DNA from: Clavelina lepadiformis
Lineage: Eukaryota; Chordata; Ascidiacea; Aplousobranchia; Clavelinidae
Direction of reading: 5' to 3'
NCBI RefSeq assembly: GCF_947623445.1
Contig: NC_135245.1
Span: forward strand, 6,083,501 to 6,147,500
DNA: 64,000 nucleotides
A program made the position numbers and the translations under genes. The notes beneath the pieces are model-generated. The model saw only the letters and a program-made list of their open reading frames with translations. It was not told where the DNA came from and made no database searches. Of this stretch, positions 59,084 to 64,000 are shown piece after piece (position 1 is the stretch's first letter; each line of letters opens with the position of its first letter).

Positions 59084-59155
59084 AGGTCTCACCGAGATTT
59101 GAACTCGGATCGCAGGATTCAAAGTCCTGAGTGCTTACCGTTACGCCATGAGACC
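59084..59155 (-). tRNA. trnQ-TTG: tRNA-Gln(TTG), unit 2
   Basis: 72 nt; anticodon loop CTTTGAA. Minus-strand D-arm differs slightly (GGCGTAACGGTAAGCAC). Confidence 0.86.
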
Positions 59156-59239
59156 GACAAGACAACATTTTATATTGTTGAAAGTGAGTTACTCTTTTAT
59201 GTTATTAAGAAGCTGTCAAAGTATGTAGCTTCTTTTACA

Positions 59240-59330
59240 TCCTTCGAACCGGATTCGATCCAGTGACCTATGGATTTCTGACTGATATTTCCACAACAGT
59301 CCACCGCTCTACCAACTGAGCTATCGAAGG
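59240..59330 (-). tRNA. tRNA-Tyr-type gene with GTT anticodon, unit 2
   Basis: 91 nt with intron; loop CTGTTG gives anticodon GTT. The T-loop reads GGATCGAATCC instead of GGTTCGAATCC, damaging the B box. No T run lies close downstream. Likely a pseudogene of tRNA-Tyr. Confidence 0.72.
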
Positions 59331-59685
59331 CACATTCGAAAATCTACAGAAAGCTTTTAAACCATATTTTAATGCCATTCAATCGAAGTTTCTTTTCAAA
59401 TTTTTATTTAAATGTAAGGTTCTGGGAATTTAAAAGTGTCAGTGCCTCTTCAAAGCAATTCATTTAAGAATATGTCAATTACAATCACTTACAACTATTG
59501 GTTAAATGTAAGGTTCTAAGAATTTAAAAGTGTGAGAGCTTCTTTAAAGCAATTTATTTAATACCACAAAATTTTGCAAATTTCAAAAAAGGTTTCAACT
59601 TCTGCCTTCGATGGTTGAGTTTTAGAAACGAAAAAGTTTCCCAGAGTTTTTTGGTTATACATTTCATTAAATAACAAAAAGGAAC

Positions 59686-59757
59686 AGGTCTCACCGAGAT
59701 TTGAACTCGGATCGCAGGATTCAAATTCCTGAGTGCTAACCGTTACACTATGAGACC
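59686..59757 (-). tRNA. trnQ-TTG: tRNA-Gln(TTG), unit 3
   Basis: 72 nt; the anticodon TTG is intact but position 32 is A instead of C (loop ATTTGAA), and the 5' region reads CATAGTGTAACG. Confidence 0.84.
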
Positions 59758-59841
59758 GACGAGACAACATTTTATATTGTTGAAATTGACTTACTCTTTT
59801 ATGTTATTAAGAAGCTGTCAAAGTATGTAGCTCTTTTTACA

Positions 59842-59932
59842 TCCTTCGAACCGGATTCGAACCAGTGACCTATGGATTTCTGACTGATATTTCCACTACA
59901 GTCCACCGCTCTACCAACTGAGCTATCGAAGG
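59842..59932 (-). tRNA. trnY-GTA: tRNA-Tyr(GTA) with intron, unit 3
   Basis: 91 nt; loop CTGTAG gives GTA, with an intron of about 18 nt after position 37. A and B boxes are intact. No T4 run lies directly downstream. Confidence 0.88.
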
Positions 59933-60197
59933 CACATTCGCAAATCTACAGAAAGCTTTTAAAGCATATTTTATTGCCACCCAATCGAAGTTTCTTTTCA
60001 AAGTATTGGTTAAATGTAAGGTTCTAAGAATTTAAATAGTGTCAGAGCCTCTTTAAAGCAATTCATTTAATACCACAAAATTTGCAAATTTGAAAAAAAT
60101 AAGGTTTCAACTTCTGCTTACGATGGTTGAGCTTTGGAAACGAAAAAGTTTCCCAGATTTGTTAGGTTACACGATTTATTAAATAACAAAAAGGAAC

Positions 60198-60269
60198 AGG
60201 TCTCACCGAGATTTGAACTCGGATCGCAGGATTCAAAGTCCTGAGTGCTAACCGTTACACCATGAGACC
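60198..60269 (-). tRNA. trnQ-TTG: tRNA-Gln(TTG), unit 4
   Basis: 72 nt, matches the array consensus. A TTTTT terminator lies a few bases downstream on the minus strand. Confidence 0.9.
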
Positions 60270-60358
60270 GACGAGACAACCTTTTATATAGTACAATTTT
60301 AGATACTGTTTTATGTTATTTAGAAGCTGTCAAAATATATAGCTTGTTTTACCGTATA

Positions 60359-60449
60359 TCCTTCGAACCGGATTCGAACCAGTTACCTATAGATTTCTGA
60401 CTGCTATACCCACTACAGTCCGCCGCTCTACCAACTGAGCTATCGAAGG
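60359..60449 (-). tRNA. trnY-GTA: tRNA-Tyr(GTA) with intron, unit 4
   Basis: 91 nt, anticodon GTA. The anticodon stem reads GCGGA against TCTAT, weaker than in other units. It resembles the unit 7 copy. Confidence 0.84.
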
Positions 60450-60711
60450 CACATGCGCATAACTACAGATTGTTTTTAAGTCGTATTTTAATGCCACTCA
60501 ATCGAGGTTTCTATTAAAAGTTTTGGTTAAACGTAAGGTTCTAAGAATTTCAATAGTGTCAGAGCCTCTTTAAAGCAATTCATTTAATACTATAAAATTT
60601 TGCAAATTTTAAAAAAGGTTTCAACTTCTGCTTACGATGGTTGAGTTTTAGAAACGAAAAAGTTTCCCAGAGTTGTTTGGTTACACATTTCATTAAAAAA
60701 CGACATGGAAC

Positions 60712-60783
60712 AGGTCTCACCGAGATTTGAACTCGGATCGCAGGATTCAAAGTCCTGTGTGCTAATCGTTACACCATGAGACC
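60712..60783 (-). tRNA. trnQ-TTG: tRNA-Gln(TTG), unit 5
   Basis: 72 nt, anticodon TTG; D-arm GATTAGCACACAGGA differs slightly from the consensus. The minus-strand downstream sequence lacks the usual TTTTT directly after the gene (GTTCCATGTCGTTTTTTAA), so the T run is slightly further away. Confidence 0.87.
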
Positions 60784-60868
60784 GACAAGACAACATTTTA
60801 TATTGTTGAAATTGACATACTCTTTTATGTTATTAAGAAGCTGTCAAAATATGTAGCTTGACAAAATA

Positions 60869-60959
60869 TCCTTCGAACCGGATTCGAACCAGTGACCTTT
60901 GGATTTCCGACTGATATTTCTGCTACAGTCCACCGCTCTACCAACTGAGCTATCGAAGG
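60869..60959 (-). tRNA. trnY-GTA: tRNA-Tyr(GTA) with intron, unit 5
   Basis: 91 nt, anticodon GTA; the intron starts CAGAAATATC. A TTTT run starts a few bases downstream on the minus strand (GGATATTTTGTC), a good Pol III terminator. Confidence 0.9.
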
Positions 60960-61218
60960 CACATTCGCAAATCTACAGACAGCTTTTAAACCATATCTTA
61001 ATGCCACTCAATCGAAGTTTCTTTTCAAAGTTTTGGTTAAATGTAAGGTTCTGAGAATTTGAAAGTGTCAGGGCCTCTTCAAAGCAATTCATTTAATACC
61101 ACAAAATTTTGCAAATTTCAAGAAAAAGTTTCAACTTCTGCTTACGATTAATGAGCTTTAAAAACGAAAAAGTTTCCCAGAATTGTTTGGTTACACATTT
61201 CATATAAAAAAACGAAAC

Positions 61219-61290
61219 AGGTCTCACCGAGATTTGAACTCGGATCGCAGGATTCAAAGTCCTGAGTGCTAACCGTTACACCATGAGACC
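61219..61290 (-). tRNA. trnQ-TTG: tRNA-Gln(TTG), unit 6
   Basis: 72 nt, matches the array consensus. A TTTTTTT run lies downstream. Confidence 0.9.
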
Positions 61291-61379
61291 GACGAGACAA
61301 CCTTTTATATTGTTGAAATTGACATACTCTTTTATGTTATTTAGAAGCTGTCAAAATATATAGCTTGTTATACCGTATA

Positions 61380-61470
61380 TCCTTCGAACCGGATTCGAAC
61401 CAGTGACCTATGGATTTCTGACTGATATTTCCACTACAGTCCACCGCTCTACCAACTGAGCTATCGAAGG
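61380..61470 (-). tRNA. trnY-GTA: tRNA-Tyr(GTA) with intron, unit 6
   Basis: 91 nt, anticodon GTA, intact A and B boxes. No T4 run in the first 25 bases downstream. Confidence 0.89.
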
Positions 61471-61748
61471 CACATTCGCAAATCTACAGAAAGCTTTTAA
61501 AGCATATTTTATTGCGAAGCATAAAGCATATTTAATCGAAGTTTCTTTTCAAAGTATTGGTTAAATGTAAGGTTCTAAGAAATTCAATAGTGTCAGAGCC
61601 TCTTTAAAGCAATTCATTTAATACCACAAAATTTGAAAATTTAAAAAAAAAAAGGTTTCAACTTCTGCTTACGATGGTTGAGCTTTGGAAACGAAAAAGT
61701 TTCCCAGATTTGTTAGGTGACACGTTTTATTAAATAACAAAAAGAAAC

Positions 61749-61820
61749 CGGTCTCACCGAGATTTGAACTCGGATCGCAGGATTCAAAGTCCTGAGTGCT
61801 AACCGTTACACCATGAGACC
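61749..61820 (-). tRNA. trnQ-TTG: tRNA-Gln(TTG), unit 7
   Basis: 72 nt, body matches consensus. The discriminator base is G where the other complete copies have T. Confidence 0.87.
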
Positions 61821-61909
61821 GACGACACAACCTTTTATATAGTACAATTTGAGATACTGTTTTTTGTTATTTAGAAGCTGTCAAAATATATAGCTTGTTT
61901 TACCGTATA

Positions 61910-62000
61910 TCCTTCGAACCGGATTCGAACCAGTTACCTATGGATTTCTGACTGATATACCCACTACAGTCCGCCGCTCTACCAACTGAGCTATCGAAGG
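61910..62000 (-). tRNA. trnY-GTA: tRNA-Tyr(GTA) with intron, unit 7
   Basis: 91 nt, anticodon GTA; anticodon stem starts GCGGA as in unit 4, consistent with the unit 4-6 to 7-9 duplication. Confidence 0.86.
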
Positions 62001-62262
62001 CACATGCGCATAACTACAGATTGTTTTTAAGTCGTATTTTAATGCCACTCAATCGAGGTTTCTATTAAAAGTTTTGGTTAAACGTAAGGTTATAAGAATT
62101 TCACTAGTGTCAGAGCCTCTTTAAAGCAATTCATTTAATACTATAAAATTTTGCAAATTTTAAAAAAGGTTTCAACTTCTGCTTACGATGGTTGAGTTTT
62201 AGAAACGAAAAAGTTTCCCAGAGTTGTTTGGTTACACATTTCATTAAAAAACGAAATGGAAC

Positions 62263-62334
62263 AGGTCTCACCGAGATTTGAACTCGGATCGCAGGATTCA
62301 AAGTCCTGAGTGCTAATCGTTACACCATGAGACC
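62263..62334 (-). tRNA. trnQ-TTG: tRNA-Gln(TTG), unit 8
   Basis: 72 nt, anticodon TTG; D-arm GATTAGCAC as in unit 5. Confidence 0.89.
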
Positions 62335-62419
62335 GACAAGACAGCATTTTATATTGTTGAAATTGACATACTCTTTTATGTTATTAAGAAGCTGTCAAAA
62401 TATGTAGCTTGACAAAATA

Positions 62420-62510
62420 TCCTTCGAACCGGATTCGAACCAGTGACCTTTGGATTTCCGACTGATAATTCTGCTACAGTCCACCGCTCTACCAACTGAG
62501 CTATCGAAGG
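62420..62510 (-). tRNA. trnY-GTA: tRNA-Tyr(GTA) with intron, unit 8
   Basis: 91 nt, anticodon GTA; nearly the same as unit 5, with a TTTT terminator directly downstream. Confidence 0.9.
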
Positions 62511-62771
62511 CACATTCGCAAATCTACAGACAGCTTTTAAACCATATCTTAATGCCACTCAATCGAAGTTTCTTTTCAAAGTTTTGGTTAAATGTAAGGT
62601 TCTGAGAATTTGAAAGTGTCAGGGCCTCTTCAAAGCAATTCATTTAATACCACAAAATTTTACAAATTTCAAGAAAAAGTTTCAACTTCTGCTTACGATT
62701 AATGAGCTTTAAAAACGAAAAATTTCCCAGAATTGTTTGGTTACACATTTCATTAAATAAAAAAACGAAAC

Positions 62772-62843
62772 AGGTCTCACCGAAATTTGAACTCGGATCG
62801 CAGGATTCAAAGTCCTGAGTGCTAATCGTTACACCATGAGACC
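62772..62843 (-). tRNA. trnQ-TTG: tRNA-Gln(TTG), unit 9
   Basis: 72 nt, anticodon TTG; one T-stem change (AAATTTCGGTGAGACC on the minus strand). Confidence 0.85.
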
Positions 62844-62927
62844 GACGAGACAACATTTTATATTGTTGAAATTGACTTACTCTTTTATGTTATTAAGAAG
62901 CTGTCAAAATATATAGCTTGACAAAAA

Positions 62928-63018
62928 TCCTTCGAACCGGATTCGAACCAGTGACCTATGGATTTCTGACTGATATTTCCACTACAGTCCACCGCTCTAC
63001 CAATTGAGCTATTGAAGG
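62928..63018 (-). tRNA. trnY-GTA: tRNA-Tyr(GTA) with intron, unit 9, acceptor changes
   Basis: 91 nt, anticodon GTA. The 5' acceptor reads CCTTCAA rather than CCTTCGA, and the D-arm has GCTCAATTGG, so one acceptor pair is weakened. A TTTTT terminator lies directly downstream. Confidence 0.8.
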
Positions 63019-63282
63019 CTCATTCGAAATTCTACCGAAAGTTTTTAAACCATATTTTAATGCCACTCAATCGAAGTTTCTTTTCAAAGTATTGGTTAAA
63101 TGTAAGGTTCTAAGAATTTCAATAGTGTCAGAGCTTCTTTAAAGCAATTCATTTAATACCACAAAATTTGAAAATTTGAAACAAAAGGTTTCAACTTCTG
63201 CTTACGATGGTTGAGCTTTAGAAACGAAAAAGTTTCCCAGAATTGTTTGGTTACACATTTTATTAAATAACAAAAAAGAAAC

Positions 63283-63354
63283 ATGTCTCACCGAGATTTG
63301 AACTCGGATCGCAGGATTCAAAGTCCTGAGTGCTAACCGTTACACCATGAGACC
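63283..63354 (-). tRNA. trnQ-TTG: tRNA-Gln(TTG), unit 10, acceptor mismatch
   Basis: 72 nt, anticodon TTG. The last paired acceptor base is A, so position 1-72 is G-A instead of G-C. Confidence 0.82.
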
Positions 63355-63439
63355 GACAAGCAAACCTTTTATATTGTTGAAATTGACATACTCTTTTATG
63401 TTATTAAGAAGCTGTCAAAATATGTAGCTTGACAAAATA

Positions 63440-63530
63440 TCCTTCGAACCGGATTCGAACCAGTGACCTTTGGATTTCCGACTGATATTTCTGCTACAGT
63501 CCACCGCTCTACCAACTGAGCTATCGAAGG
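63440..63530 (-). tRNA. trnY-GTA: tRNA-Tyr(GTA) with intron, unit 10
   Basis: 91 nt, anticodon GTA, TTTT terminator directly downstream as in units 5 and 8. Confidence 0.9.
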
Positions 63531-63794
63531 CACATTCGCAAATCTACAGAAAGTCTTTAAAGTATATCTTATTGCCACTCAATCGAAGTTTCTTTTCAAA
63601 GTTTTGGTTAAATGTAAGGTTCTGAGAATTTGAAAGTGTCAGGGCCTCTTCAAAGCAATTCATTTAATACCACAAAATTTTGCAAATTTCAAAAAAAAGG
63701 TTTCAACTTCTGCTTACGATGGTTGAGCTTTAGAAACGAAAAAGTTTGCCAGAGTTTGTTTGATTACCCATTTCATTAAATAACAAAAAGAAAC

Positions 63795-63866
63795 AGGTCT
63801 CACCGAGATTTGAACTCGGATCGCAGGATTCAAAGTCCTGAGTGCTAACCGTTACACCATGAGACC
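63795..63866 (-). tRNA. trnQ-TTG: tRNA-Gln(TTG), unit 11
   Basis: 72 nt, matches the array consensus. Confidence 0.9.
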
Positions 63867-63955
63867 GACAAGACAACCTTTTATATTGTTGAACTTGACA
63901 TACTCTTTTATGTTATTTAGAAGCTGTCAAAATATATAGCTTGTTATATTGTATA

Positions 63956-64000
63956 TCCTTCGAACCGGATTCGAACCAGTGACCTATGGATTTCCGACTG
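63956..64000 (-). tRNA. tRNA-Tyr, 3' part only (window edge), unit 11
   Basis: The 3' half of a tRNA-Tyr (acceptor, T-arm, variable loop and part of the intron) as in the other units. The anticodon lies beyond the window, so GTA or GTT cannot be decided. Confidence 0.8.

Larger units (their letters stand above)
58571..64000. repeat. tandem array of about 510-bp units, each with tRNA-Gln and tRNA-Tyr
   Basis: Eleven units are seen, the last cut by the window end. Spacing between successive tRNA-Gln genes is 513, 602, 512, 514, 507, 530, 514, 509, 511 and 512 bp. Each unit has tRNA-Gln, a spacer of about 90 bp with CTTTTATGTTATT, tRNA-Tyr, and a spacer of about 260 bp with TTGGTTAAATGTAAGG and AAGGTTTCAACTTCTGC. 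The 602-bp unit has extra spacer in which the TTGGTTAAATGTAAGGTTCT block is repeated (about 59402-59540). Units 4-6 and 7-9 form a higher-order repeat of about 1551 bp. Confidence 0.93.

Noticed and set aside
60825-63578. Repeated 60-codon frames with SIAQLVERWTVAE
   Set aside because: These are translations of the tRNA-Tyr genes (minus strand), a common false protein call, repeated once per unit.
58571-64000. CRISPR-like array because of regular spacing
   Set aside because: The repeats are about 510-bp units containing folded tRNA genes in an intron-bearing animal genome. No short repeat-spacer structure exists.

Overview
This window is animal nuclear DNA. It is AT-rich and carries multi-exon genes with GT-AG introns, a cell-polarity scaffold (PALS1/MPP5 type), a motile-cilium dynein assembly factor (Kintoun/DNAAF2 type), cytosolic HSP90, a PICOT-type glutaredoxin (GLRX3), many short hAT-like DNA transposons and a tRNA cluster. 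The compact introns, the transposon style and the protein sequences suit a non-vertebrate animal, possibly an ascidian tunicate. That placement is inference; nothing here fixes the species.

Layout. About 1-7,000 is mostly non-coding with one large fold-back transposon and one good orphan exon. 7,078-14,125 is a PALS1-like gene of at least 14 exons, with a nested pair of hAT elements in one intron. 14,126-18,900 is intergenic with one hAT element. 18,903-22,599 is HSP90 (12 coding exons), with two U14-like box C/D snoRNAs in introns 3 and 10. 22,600-25,740 holds a broken piggyBac element and a second copy of the fold-back element. 25,741-29,243 is GLRX3 (7 exons), with two hAT elements in intron 1. 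29,244-40,400 is a mobile-element graveyard: a hAT element, a broken transposon ORF of a type I cannot name with certainty, an element with many GCGAC-type subterminal motifs, and an LTR-type fossil with a third related LTR beside it. 40,409-43,058 is a five-exon gene for an unrecognised C2-like protein. 43,059-46,861 is intergenic. 46,862-57,433 is a 15-exon DNAAF2/Kintoun gene. 58,571-64,000 is a tandem array of eleven roughly 510-bp units, each with a tRNA-Gln(TTG) and an intron-bearing tRNA-Tyr-type gene on the minus strand; it runs off the window end.

All five protein genes are on the plus strand and all recognised tRNAs on the minus strand. The protein genes do not look like one pathway: polarity scaffold, chaperone, iron-sulfur handling, unknown, and ciliary assembly. 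Two functional links stand out. The HSP90 gene doubles as host for a ribosome-processing snoRNA, and Kintoun is itself an HSP90-family co-chaperone, although the two genes are about 24 kb apart. The points most worth checking are the U14/HSP90 host arrangement with an oversized U14 centre, the Gln/Tyr tRNA array with two copies whose anticodon reads GTT, and the roughly 200-residue N-terminal extension of PALS1.
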